DNA from: Seongchinamella unica
GTDB taxonomy: Bacteria; Pseudomonadota; Gammaproteobacteria; Pseudomonadales; Halieaceae
DNA length: 64,000 nucleotides
Assembly (NCBI RefSeq): GCF_004354085.1
Contig: NZ_SMSE01000001.1
Span: 1,479,724 to 1,543,723, forward strand
Direction: 5' to 3'
Shown: positions 17,141 through 25,274 of the stretch, one piece after another
How positions within the stretch are numbered: position 1 is the stretch's first letter
Layout of the letters: each line of letters starts with the position of its first letter
The notes under the pieces: model-generated
What the model was told of the DNA's origin: nothing
The model's input: the letters and a program-made list of their open reading frames with translations, nothing else
Databases searched by the model: none
Position numbers and translations under genes: made by a program

Positions 17141-18424
17141 CTAGCCCAGTCGATCCCGCAGGCTGTAGAACAGCATGCCCGCCACCAGGCCGGGGAAGCG
17201 CAGCAGGGTGCCGCCGGGGAACGTCTTTGACGGTACCCTGGCCATGATATCGAAGCGTTCGGCACTGCCGGAAATCACTTCCGCCAGCAGCTTGCCGGCG
17301 AAGGTCGCTGTGGGCACGCCGTGGCCGGAGTAGCCGTGGGCGTAGAACACGCTGGAAGATAGCCGGCCGACGTCGGGCATGCGATTGAGGGTAATGGCGA
17401 GGGTGCCGCCCCAGCCGTAGTCGATGCGGGTGTTGGCCAGCTCCGGGTAGATGCGCAGCATGTACTTGCGCACGAAGCTGCCAATGTCCGCGGGAAACCG
17501 GCGGGTGTAGGATTCGCCACCGCCAAACAACAGGCGGTTGTCGGCGGACAGCTTCCAGTAGTCGATCACAAACAGGCTATCGGACATGGAGGTGTCGTCG
17601 CGGATCAGGCGGCGGGCCGTCTCCTCCGGCAGGGGTTCCGTGGCCAGCATGTAGTTGTTAATGGGCATGATGCGCCCGGCGGTGCGCGGTTCCAGTTTCT
17701 CCAGGTAGCCGTTGCAACCCAGCACCAGGTAGCGGGATTTAACCGTACCCCGGTCGGTCTTTACCGTTACCTGCTGACCCTCGGTGTAGGACAGCACCCG
17801 GCTGCCCTCGTGTAACTGTGTCCCCAGGTCGCTGGCGGCCCGGGCCAGCCCCAGGGCGTAATTCAGCGGGTGCAGGTGACGGGCCCCTTCATCGAGTACG
17901 CCGCCGTGGAAGCCCTGGCCGGAGGTCATTTCGGCCAGTTCCGTCGGATCGACGTAGCGAATTTGCCCGTAGTTGTAGACCTTCTGCAGGTGCTCGGCTT
18001 CGGCGATGAACCCGGACTGTTCCCGGGCCTTGGAGGCCACATGCAGGTTGCCGGTCTTCAGCTCGCAGTCGATCCGGTATTCATCGATCAGCCCGCAGAC
18101 GGTGTCCACCGCCTCCAGGCCGAGGTCCCACAAGGCCCTGGCGTGGTCCAGGCCCACCATCTTCTCCAGGGTTTCCTGATCGGCCCGCTGGCCGGTCCCC
18201 ACGTGACCGCCGTTGCGCCCGGAGGCACCCCAGCCCACCTTGTTGGCTTCCAGCAGAATAACGCTGTAGCCCGCCTTGCGCAGGTGAATGGCGGTGGAAA
18301 GGCCGGTGTAACCACCGCCAATAATGCAGACGTCCGCCGAGGCCTCGCCCAGCAGGGGAGGAAACTCCAGCTGCTGGTTGGCGGTAGCGGCATACCAGGA
18401 TTCGACATGAGCTGTATTTTGCAT
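17141..18424 (-). CDS. puuB: FAD-dependent amine oxidase, gamma-glutamylputrescine oxidase-like
   Basis: A 427-residue DAO-family flavoprotein of PuuB length (E. coli 426). The Rossmann motif VCIIGGGYTGLSTAIHL is near 30, followed by GWGASGRNGGHVG near 65, where covalent or close FAD contacts lie in relatives. WGGTLAITLNRMPDVG near 345 and YAHGYSGHGV near 370 are typical. In putrescine catabolism it oxidises gamma-glutamylputrescine to the aldehyde. The divergent glutamine-synthetase-like gene 124 bp away supports this role. puuC and puuD are not in the window. Confidence 0.85.
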   Translation of the reverse strand: MQNTAHVESWYAATANQQLEFPPLLGEASADVCIIGGGYTGLSTAIHLRKAGYSVILLEANKVGWGASGRNGGHVGTGQRADQETLEKMVGLDHARALWDLGLEAVDTVCGLIDEYRIDCELKTGNLHVASKAREQSGFIAEAEHLQKVYNYGQIRYVDPTELAEMTSGQGFHGGVLDEGARHLHPLNYALGLARAASDLGTQLHEGSRVLSYTEGQQVTVKTDRGTVKSRYLVLGCNGYLEKLEPRTAGRIMPINNYMLATEPLPEETARRLIRDDTSMSDSLFVIDYWKLSADNRLLFGGGESYTRRFPADIGSFVRKYMLRIYPELANTRIDYGWGGTLAITLNRMPDVGRLSSSVFYAHGYSGHGVPTATFAGKLLAEVISGSAERFDIMARVPSKTFPGGTLLRFPGLVAGMLFYSLRDRLG

Positions 18425-18548
18425 GGTGGCAATATACCGTTTCGGGGCATGGTCCGGTCATAACACGTTAGGGTTAGCTCGGCCCCAAAGCCCTTGAACC
18501 GGGCAGGTTTCGCCGCGATACTCGGCTTTTGGGTCACATGGATATGGT

Positions 18549-19898
18549 ATGAGTACCGACACGCAGGTCATCAAGGACTGGCTGAAACAGCACCAGATAT
18601 CGGAAGTGGAATGCCTGGTGCCGGACATGACCGGCAACGCCCGGGGCAAGTTTATCCCGGCCAACCAGTTCCTCGACATGGGCGAGCCGCGGCTGCCGGA
18701 AAGCATCATGGTGCAAAGCGTCACCGGCGAATACTGCGATGAGCACTGGGAGCTGGTGGAGCCCACCGACGCCGATATGATCCTGGTGCCCGACCCGTCC
18801 ACCATGCGTGTGGTCCCCTGGGCGCGGGAACCTACCGCCCAGATCATCCACGACTGCTACACCATGGATGGCAAGCTCCATCCCCTGTCCACCCGCAATG
18901 TCCTGCGCAAGGTACTGGATCTCTATGCAGCGGATGGCCTGCAGCCGGTGGTTGCGCCAGAGGTGGAATTTTTCCTGGTGGCCCGCAACATCGACCCCGA
19001 TTACGAGCTCTCCCCGCCCGAGGGTCGTTCCGGGCGCAAGGAGACCTCGCGACTCTCTTACAGCATCGACGCGGTGGCGGAGTTCGAGGACTTTGTCGAG
19101 GACATGTACGACTACGCCGAGGCGCAGCAGTTGCGGGTCGACACCCTGATCCACGAGAACGGCGCCGCGCAGATGGAGATCAATTTTCTCCACGGCGACG
19201 CCATGGACCTGGCGGACCAGGTGTTCACGTTTAAGCGCACGGTGCGGGAAACCGCCCATAAACACGGGGTGTACGCCACCTTTATGGCCAAGCCCATGCA
19301 GCAGGAGTGCGGCAGTGCCCTGCACCTGCACCAGAGCATTGTGCGCGCCGACAGCGGAGAGAATATTTTCATTACCGAGCAGGGTGAGCACACCGAGGCC
19401 TTTCTCAGCTATATCGCCGGCTTGCAGCATTACACGCCCGAGTTGATCAGCTTTTACGCCCCCAACGTGAACTCCTATCGCCGGCTGGCACCGGACATCT
19501 CCGCGCCCATCAATCTCAACTGGGGCCTGGACAATCGCACGACCGCCTTCCGGGTCCCGGCGAGCAGCCCGGCCGCCACCCGGGTGGAAAACCGCTTCCC
19601 GGGGGCCGACGTAAATCCCTACCTGGCGATTGCCGCCAGCCTCGCCAGCGGCTACCTGGGTATGAAGAAGCAGCTCAAGCCCAGTAAGCCCCACCAGGGC
19701 ACCGCCAATGAGGACGAGGTGGAAGTGGCGCGCACGCTGGAGGAAGGCCTGCGTAACCTGGGCAATTCGCCGGAGGTGCAGGAGGTGTTTGGCGCGCTTT
19801 TCCTCAAGGCCTATGCCGCAGTCAAGCGCGATGAATTCGAGGAATTCAACCGGGTCATTTCTTCCTGGGAACGGGAACACCTGCTGCTGCAGGTCTGA
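18549..19898 (+). CDS. puuA: Glutamine synthetase family protein, gamma-glutamylputrescine synthetase-like
   Basis: A 449-residue GS-fold ligase. Signatures: an N-terminal beta-grasp domain with VECLVPDMTGNARGKF near 18, the metal and glutamate site VAPEVEFFLV near 136, HENGAAQMEINF near 204, an HLHQS histidine site near 258, and NPYLAIAASLASGY near 356. True GlnA has a Tyr adenylylation motif near its C-terminus that I do not see. PuuA-like enzymes glutamylate putrescine or other polyamines using ATP. It is divergent from the oxidase, so the two could form a glutamylation-oxidation pair. Substrate preference (putrescine, spermidine, ethanolamine) cannot be read directly. Confidence 0.85.
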   Translation: MSTDTQVIKDWLKQHQISEVECLVPDMTGNARGKFIPANQFLDMGEPRLPESIMVQSVTGEYCDEHWELVEPTDADMILVPDPSTMRVVPWAREPTAQIIHDCYTMDGKLHPLSTRNVLRKVLDLYAADGLQPVVAPEVEFFLVARNIDPDYELSPPEGRSGRKETSRLSYSIDAVAEFEDFVEDMYDYAEAQQLRVDTLIHENGAAQMEINFLHGDAMDLADQVFTFKRTVRETAHKHGVYATFMAKPMQQECGSALHLHQSIVRADSGENIFITEQGEHTEAFLSYIAGLQHYTPELISFYAPNVNSYRRLAPDISAPINLNWGLDNRTTAFRVPASSPAATRVENRFPGADVNPYLAIAASLASGYLGMKKQLKPSKPHQGTANEDEVEVARTLEEGLRNLGNSPEVQEVFGALFLKAYAAVKRDEFEEFNRVISSWEREHLLLQV

Positions 19899-19918
19899 AT
19901 GGGAGCGGCGACGGCAGG

Positions 19919-20770
19919 ATGAAGGACACTGACGGCCTGGTAGGCACCAGCAATGCCCGTTACGGCCTGTTCACCCTGGTCAAGTATCTCGTCTACGCGC
20001 TGCTCAGCCTCAATGTCTATCTCTTCCTGCAGGAAGAGCTGGGCGCGCTGAAACACACCTTCGTTGACGGTTATGAACTGGGCCAGGTCATCCAGGTGTT
20101 CGCCGCCACCATCGACACCACGGCATGGGTCGTGCTGTTGCTGTTGTTCGAACTGGAGACCTCGGTACTGGACGATGCACGTATTCGCGGGCCGGTGAAG
20201 TGGTTGCTTCACGGTTTGCGACTGGTGTGTTACGCGGCCGTGTTTTACGCCTTTACCGGATACTACGCCGAGCTGGTGACGCTGTATCAGGTGACTGCCC
20301 TCCCGGGCTTCGATGCCTGTCACAGCCTCGACCAGAGCCTTGCCCTGTTGCTCGACATCGACGAATACGAACCGCTTTCCGCTGCCAATTGTGCCTCCCT
20401 CGTGCAGCCGGTCTACCAGATCGGCGACTTCGATATCGTTGCCCAGGGCGAAATATTGCAGCAGGCACGCTGGCTCGCCTGGACCGACGTGATCAACTCC
20501 GCGACCTGGTTGCTGGTGGTTATTGTGTTGGAGGTCGAGGTACGTCTGCAGCTGCGGGGCGACCTCTCAGAGCGGATCATGCGGGTTACCCTGGTGTGCA
20601 AGTATGCGCTGTACGGCACCCTGTTCGCCTGCGCCGGATACTGGGGGGTGGCCGGCGATTTCCTGGATTTCTGGGACGCCGCCCTGTGGTTGTTCGCGTT
20701 TATATTTATCGAGTTGAATGTGTTTGAATGGCAGGCCGAAACCAGCAAGGAAGCCCCGGCAGCGGCTTGA
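19919..20770 (+). CDS. Uncharacterised integral membrane protein
   Basis: A 283-residue protein that I do not recognise. It has four clear hydrophobic segments: about 17-37 (LFTLVKYLVYALLSLNVYLF), 55-80, 95-125, and paired helices near 190-210 and 225-270. Between the second pair lies an exported-looking loop with three cysteines (CHSLD near 138, CASLV near 162). The C-terminal tail is short and polar. Spacing to puuA (20 bp) and mtnA (9 bp) suggests the three genes share a transcript. The start is ATG 19919 preceded by GGCAGG. No catalytic motif is evident. Confidence 0.75.
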   Translation: MKDTDGLVGTSNARYGLFTLVKYLVYALLSLNVYLFLQEELGALKHTFVDGYELGQVIQVFAATIDTTAWVVLLLLFELETSVLDDARIRGPVKWLLHGLRLVCYAAVFYAFTGYYAELVTLYQVTALPGFDACHSLDQSLALLLDIDEYEPLSAANCASLVQPVYQIGDFDIVAQGEILQQARWLAWTDVINSATWLLVVIVLEVEVRLQLRGDLSERIMRVTLVCKYALYGTLFACAGYWGVAGDFLDFWDAALWLFAFIFIELNVFEWQAETSKEAPAAA

Positions 20771-20779
20771 GGTAATACC

Positions 20780-21883
20780 ATGTTCAGTAGCGATGATCTT
20801 TCCAGCCTGCGCTGGGATGCCGTATCCGGCGCGGTCGAGATTATCGACCAGACCCTGCTCCCCCACACCCTGCGCTGGGTTCACCTGGACTCACTGGAAG
20901 CTTATTGCCACGCCATCAGCGCCATGCAGGTGCGCGGGGCACCGCTGATCGGGGTGACTGCGGCATTCGGGTTGGCTCACGCCATTGCCGGCGATCCGTC
21001 CGACCACAACCTCGAACTGGCCAGTGCCCGCCTGCTGGCCACTCGCCCCACGGCGGTCAACCTGCGCTGGGCGCTGGAGGAGATGGCGCGGGAGCTGCAA
21101 CCGCGTCCCCTCAAGCAGCGTGCGGACGCCGCCAGGAAGCGGGCGATCGCCCTGCGCGAGGCAGACATCGACAGTTGTTCCGCCATCGGCGATAACGGCC
21201 TGGCCCTGTTGCGCGCAATCAGCTACCGGGACACCCTGAACATCATGACCCACTGCAATGCGGGATGGTTGGCTACTATCCAGTGGGGTACGGCGCTGGC
21301 GCCAATCTACAAGGCCCACGCAGCGGGTCTGCCCGTCCATGTGTGGGTTTCGGAAACCCGGCCGCGCAACCAGGGCATGAACCTGACCGCCTGGGAGTTG
21401 CAGCGCGCCGGGGTACCCTGCACGGTCGTAGCGGACAACAGCTGTGGCCAGCTGATGCGTGCGGGCGAGGTGGATTGCATTATCGTCGGTTCAGACCGCA
21501 CTGCCGCCAATGGTGATGTGTGTAACAAGATCGGCACCTATCTCAAGGCGCTGGCGGCGGCCGACAACAACATTCCGTTTTACGTGGCACTGCCTGAATC
21601 CACTATCGACTGGCGCTGCGCTGACGGTGGCGGCATTCCCATTGAGGAACGCGACCCGCTGGAAGTGCTGGCGATCGCCGGTGTGGACGCGGCGGGGCAG
21701 GGGCTGGAGATCAATCTCGCGGCGGCGGCAACCAGCGCCGCCAATCCGGCCTTTGATGTCACACCCGCGCGACTGGTGACCAGCCTGGTGACGGAATACG
21801 GCGTGTTTGCCGCCGATTCAGCAGGGCTGGCAAGGCTGAAAGAACAGTTGGGAATCGCTGGGGACGGCGAGAATATTGGCTAA
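20780..21883 (+). CDS. mtnA: S-methyl-5-thioribose-1-phosphate isomerase
   Basis: A 367-residue isomerase of methionine salvage; it converts methylthioribose-1-phosphate to methylthioribulose-1-phosphate. Motifs: MQVRGAPLIGVTAAFG near 51 (substrate phosphate), ILTHCN-like NIMTHCNAGWLAT near 155 with the catalytic cysteine, VWVSETRPRNQG near 188, and the catalytic Asp in IVGSDRTAANGDVCNKIGTY near 236. Length and motifs are typical. The other salvage genes (mtnB, C, D, P) are not in the window. Confidence 0.95.
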   Translation: MFSSDDLSSLRWDAVSGAVEIIDQTLLPHTLRWVHLDSLEAYCHAISAMQVRGAPLIGVTAAFGLAHAIAGDPSDHNLELASARLLATRPTAVNLRWALEEMARELQPRPLKQRADAARKRAIALREADIDSCSAIGDNGLALLRAISYRDTLNIMTHCNAGWLATIQWGTALAPIYKAHAAGLPVHVWVSETRPRNQGMNLTAWELQRAGVPCTVVADNSCGQLMRAGEVDCIIVGSDRTAANGDVCNKIGTYLKALAAADNNIPFYVALPESTIDWRCADGGGIPIEERDPLEVLAIAGVDAAGQGLEINLAAAATSAANPAFDVTPARLVTSLVTEYGVFAADSAGLARLKEQLGIAGDGENIG

Positions 21884-21956
21884 AACGTACCAGAGCCGCG
21901 AGCCTCAGCTGCGGCGATTGCTGCGTCCGGAACAGGTGTTTCCAGGGCACGGGGCC

Positions 21957-22178
21957 CTAGAAGTCGTCCAGTTCCAGGTCGTAGTAGCCTAATTCGTCCC
22001 GCAGGCGTTTCTCTTCCAGACGCTGTTCCGCCCGGCGGCGCTTTTCAGCCAGGCGTTGCTTGTCGCTGGAAATGGGGGACAAATCGGCAAAATCCTCATC
22101 GGATAGATCTCCAAGCACTGGCTCGAAAATATCATCCAGAGGTTCCGGTTGGGACGGCTCCTGGTTGCGCTCTCCCAT
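21957..22178 (-). CDS. Small acidic/charged protein, PA3496-like
   Basis: A 73-residue soluble protein, highly charged. The C-terminus RRRAEQRLEEKRLRDELGYYDLELDDF looks like a short coiled helix and resembles the PA3496 family, described as putative envelope-integrity proteins. The start ATG at 22178 is strongly supported by GGAGGTGA four bases upstream. Convergent with mtnA. The family match is by eye, and the function is unknown. Confidence 0.7.
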   Translation of the reverse strand: MGERNQEPSQPEPLDDIFEPVLGDLSDEDFADLSPISSDKQRLAEKRRRAEQRLEEKRLRDELGYYDLELDDF

Positions 22179-22248
22179 AAATCACCTCCCGATGATTTAC
22201 ATAAGGTCACAGGAGACAGAAACAGCTCTGCCTCAAGGCGGAGTAAAT

Positions 22249-22294
22249 CAAAAAAACCCCGCGTGGGAAATATATTTTTTGTGGTTTTTTTAAC
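22249..22294. terminator. A/T-flanked terminator-like stem, both strands
   Basis: Runs of A (22249-22256) and T (about 22284-22291) flank CCCCGCGTGGGG-type pairing, so on either strand a GC stem is followed by T residues. On the minus strand it would lie downstream of aroK and before the small charged-protein gene. A 7-bp hairpin (22226-22243, loop TCAA) is just beside it. The assignment is tentative. Confidence 0.4.
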
Positions 22295-22301
22295 CCCTGA
22301 A

Positions 22302-22393
22302 TCGGGTAGCCCGCGGCCTTCCCTGGCCCTCCCTGCCCCCTGTCGACATCCCTGTCATACCGTCCCTGGTTCATGGGGTGGCGGGCTACCCGA
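22302..22393. repeat. 92-bp element with 13-bp perfect inverted ends
   Basis: TCGGGTAGCCCGC (22302-22314) and GCGGGCTACCCGA (22381-22393) are perfect inverted repeats separated by 66 bp. The interior is pyrimidine-rich on the plus strand, with TCCCTG or CCCTG recurring several times, and has no coding frame. It occupies most of the 300-bp gap between aroK and the small charged-protein gene. It may be a small mobile element or a long terminator stem. Confidence 0.6.
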
Positions 22394-22478
22394 CAGAGTT
22401 ATCTGCAAAGCCTGTGCCAGTTATTTCGGCTGAAAACGGACGAAAACGCCGTCATTTACCGCCTGAAAGCGTGTCCGG

Positions 22479-23000
22479 TCACGGCCGTACTTCCCGGGGA
22501 GTCAACCGTGCCACAATGTCCAGCGCCACCTGCTCGGGGGGCCCGGCACCGGCATCCACGGTGTAGTCGGCGTACTTTTCATAGAGCGGCGTGCGTTCGG
22601 CATACACTTGCGCGAAGCTGTGGTTGGCGGCGCTGGCAATCCCGCGCGGTGGCGCGGCGGCCACCCGTGCTTCCAGGGTGGCCAGGTCAGCCTCCAGGTA
22701 AACCACCGGCCCCAGCGACTTCAGCCGCCGCATGATGGCCGGGCTGTACACCACGCTGCCACCGGTGGAGACCAGGGCGTGGTCCAGGGCGATATCGAGC
22801 AGCACCGCTTCTTCCACCTGGCGCAGGTAGTGATGGCCCTTGCTGTCGACGATCTCCTGCAGGGTAGCCTCCTCCCGCACCTGGATGTCGAGGTCCGTAT
22901 CGATAAAACGCAGCCCGGTCAGTTTCGCCAGCAGGACGCCGACCGAGCTTTTTCCGGCGCCGGGCATGCCCACCAGGCTGATGGTGTTGAATACGCTCAC
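22479..23000 (-). CDS. aroK: Shikimate kinase
   Basis: A 173-residue P-loop kinase that phosphorylates shikimate in chorismate synthesis. Walker A GMPGAGKS is at about 12-19, DTDLDIQVREE near 35 binds shikimate, and STGGSVVY near 78 matches the SGGG-type motif. The start is GTG 23000. It stands alone here, without the common aroB neighbour. aroK or aroL cannot be told apart reliably from this sequence. Confidence 0.92.
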   Translation of the reverse strand: MSVFNTISLVGMPGAGKSSVGVLLAKLTGLRFIDTDLDIQVREEATLQEIVDSKGHHYLRQVEEAVLLDIALDHALVSTGGSVVYSPAIMRRLKSLGPVVYLEADLATLEARVAAAPPRGIASAANHSFAQVYAERTPLYEKYADYTVDAGAGPPEQVALDIVARLTPREVRP

Positions 23001-23125
23001 GTTGCTCTCTCATTGGCTGGGGCCGCCATTATCCAAGAGCGCATGCGCAGGTGCCAGCCCGAGCTTGCAGCGCTCGATGGCAGTGGTTAGAGTGGCAGCC
23101 CTCGCCACCCGACCAGGAATCAAGC

Positions 23126-24235
23126 ATGAGCCTGTTAACGACCCCTCTGGATAGCCTGCACCGTGAGCTGGGTGCCAAAATGGTGCCCTTTGCCGGTTAC
23201 GATATGCCGGTGCAGTACCCAACCGGCATTATCAAGGAGCACCTGCACACCCGTGCGGCGGCGGGTTTGTTCGATGTTTCCCACATGGGACAGGTGGTCA
23301 TCGAAGGTTCAGGCACGGCGGCGATGCTGGAGTCCCTGGTGCCGGCAGACGTGCAGGGCCTGGGCCTCGACCGCCAGACCTATGCGCTGTTTACCAATGA
23401 GCAGGGCGGTGTGCTGGATGACCTGATCATCACCCGCTGGGCCGAGGACCGGTTTTTCCTGGTGGTTAACGCCGCCTGCAAGGTCCAGGATATAGAACAC
23501 CTGCGGGCCCATCTCGACGGCCAGTCCCTGCAGGTGCTGGAACAACAGGCGCTGCTGGCGTTGCAGGGCCCCAGAGCACGGGAAGTGATGGAAAGCCTGT
23601 GTCCGCAGGCCGCCGGGCTGGTGTTCATGCAGGGCTGTGCCGCCAGTATCGATGGCGTCGATGTCTACATTACCTGCTCGGGATACACCGGCGAAGACGG
23701 TTTCGAGATTTCCGTTCCCAATGCCGCCGCCGAGTCACTGGCCCGCCGCATCCTCGCTTTTGAGCAGGTCCAGCCGGTAGGCCTGGGCGCCAGGGACTCC
23801 CTGCGCCTGGAAGCCGGGCTATGCCTCTACGGCCACGAGCTTAATACTGACATCGACCCGGTGCAGGCCGGCCTGCTCTGGTCCATCAGCAAGGCCCGGC
23901 GGGCCGATGGCGAACGCCCGGGGGGGTTCCCCGGGGCCGAAGTGATCTTTGACCGGATCATCAACAAGCCGGCCCTGCGCCGCGTTGGCCTGGCTGTGGA
24001 GGGCAAGCGTCCCGTTCGCGAGGGTCAGACGGTGGTGGACAGTAACGGCGAGCCGGTCGGCGAAATCTGTTCCGCCTGCTTCGGCGCCAGCTTTGGCGGG
24101 CCCATTGCCATGGCCTATGTGCAGCGGGAACTGGGCGAACCGGAGACCGCGCTGGCCGTGGATGTCCGCGGCAAGCTGTTGCCGGTCACCGTGACCCGGA
24201 TGCCTTTCAGTCCCCAGCACTACTATCGGGGTTGA
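23126..24235 (+). CDS. gcvT: Aminomethyltransferase, glycine cleavage T protein
   Basis: A 369-residue tetrahydrofolate-dependent enzyme that takes the aminomethyl group from GcvH. Motifs: VPFAGYDMPVQYPTGI near 21, DVSHMGQV near 53, YITCSGYTGEDGFEIS near 190, and ARDSLRLEAGLCLYGHEL near 225. The start ATG 23126 has AGGAAT upstream. Unlike most genomes, no gcvH or gcvP follows; the next gene is convergent batD, whose stop overlaps the gcvT end by 29 bp. Close T-protein homologues with other C1 roles exist, but the length and motifs favour GcvT itself. Confidence 0.9.
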   Translation: MSLLTTPLDSLHRELGAKMVPFAGYDMPVQYPTGIIKEHLHTRAAAGLFDVSHMGQVVIEGSGTAAMLESLVPADVQGLGLDRQTYALFTNEQGGVLDDLIITRWAEDRFFLVVNAACKVQDIEHLRAHLDGQSLQVLEQQALLALQGPRAREVMESLCPQAAGLVFMQGCAASIDGVDVYITCSGYTGEDGFEISVPNAAAESLARRILAFEQVQPVGLGARDSLRLEAGLCLYGHELNTDIDPVQAGLLWSISKARRADGERPGGFPGAEVIFDRIINKPALRRVGLAVEGKRPVREGQTVVDSNGEPVGEICSACFGASFGGPIAMAYVQRELGEPETALAVDVRGKLLPVTVTRMPFSPQHYYRG

Positions 24236-25274
24236 GTCGGCGGGGCAGGGCGGGCCTGCGCAGGGCCAGCAGCCATTGCCACCACGACTGCAGGGGCCGC
24301 AGCAGGAACGACAACCGGCGCCAGGGTCGGTAGCGCCACAGCAGACTCCCGCCGGCGGCGACTGCCAGCAGGGCCAGGGCGCTGCAGACCAGTATGCGCC
24401 AGGGCAGGGGCCGTGCTCCGCCAGCTGGCTCGATAAGCTCACCGGCGACAAACACCTCTATCGCCGGCAGGCTGCGTAGTTTGAGGGTTTCCTCCCGGGT
24501 GTCCCACCAGAAGAAGTCCAGGGCCGGCAGCACATAGTTACCCGCCTGTTCGGCAACATAGCTGATGGTTTGCTCCCGGCTGCCGACGCTCCGGCCGCGG
24601 TTGTTGCTGTTTTTCAACACCGGTGGTGCCGGGTAGGCAGCCAGTCCGTCCTGTTTGATTTCGGCGACTTCCGGCAACATCATCGCCGGCACGTCCTCCG
24701 CCGTGAAGCTGATGCGCCGTTCAAAGGCGTCGCCAGGCTGGAGCTTGCCAGTGTCCCGGCTGACGGCCTGGGTGACGCGGTAGTCCGGGGAGGCCACCCA
24801 GGATTCAGCCTGTTCCAGTGCCGGGGGCAGGCTGACGGTAAAGGCCAGCGGCGGACTGGTTGCCTCGCCCTCGATATTGCCCAGTTCGCCGCCATTGACC
24901 TTCAGGCCCAGCGTCACCGCGGGAATCCGGAACTCACCGGGCCGCTGTGGAAACAGGTCTATGGTCCAGCGCTGCAGTACCCAGGTCGTACTCTGGCGGG
25001 TCTCGCTGGCGTTGGCGGCAAACTGGTCCGTCTGCAGAATCACCAGCCCGGGCACCTCCGGCAGGCGAATCCGGGTGCCACCGGTAAACCAGGTACTGGT
25101 TGCGACCTCGATCACCATTCTGGCGCGCTGGCCCGGCACCAGGTCGCCGGTGTGTTCCAGGCGACTGTCTATGGTCAGGCGGCCATTTTCCAGCAGTGTA
25201 TCCAGCTGGCTGGCAGCCAGGGTCGGGATAGAGGCCAGCAGGAATAGCAGGCAGTTGATCCGTCGGAGTGTCAC
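24207..25274 (-). CDS. batD: BatD-like membrane-anchored protein
   Basis: A 355-residue exported protein. An N-terminal signal peptide (INCLLFLLASIPTLAAS) is followed by a beta-rich periplasmic region and one C-terminal transmembrane helix near 285-305 (ILVCSALALLAVAAGGSLLW), then a basic tail. This is the layout of BatD 'oxygen tolerance' proteins. The start GTG 25274 overlaps the upstream VWA gene stop (GTGA). It is the last gene of the moxR-bat operon. The molecular function is not known for the family. Confidence 0.8.
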   Translation of the reverse strand: MTLRRINCLLFLLASIPTLAASQLDTLLENGRLTIDSRLEHTGDLVPGQRARMVIEVATSTWFTGGTRIRLPEVPGLVILQTDQFAANASETRQSTTWVLQRWTIDLFPQRPGEFRIPAVTLGLKVNGGELGNIEGEATSPPLAFTVSLPPALEQAESWVASPDYRVTQAVSRDTGKLQPGDAFERRISFTAEDVPAMMLPEVAEIKQDGLAAYPAPPVLKNSNNRGRSVGSREQTISYVAEQAGNYVLPALDFFWWDTREETLKLRSLPAIEVFVAGELIEPAGGARPLPWRILVCSALALLAVAAGGSLLWRYRPWRRLSFLLRPLQSWWQWLLALRRPALPRRLNPDSSAGD

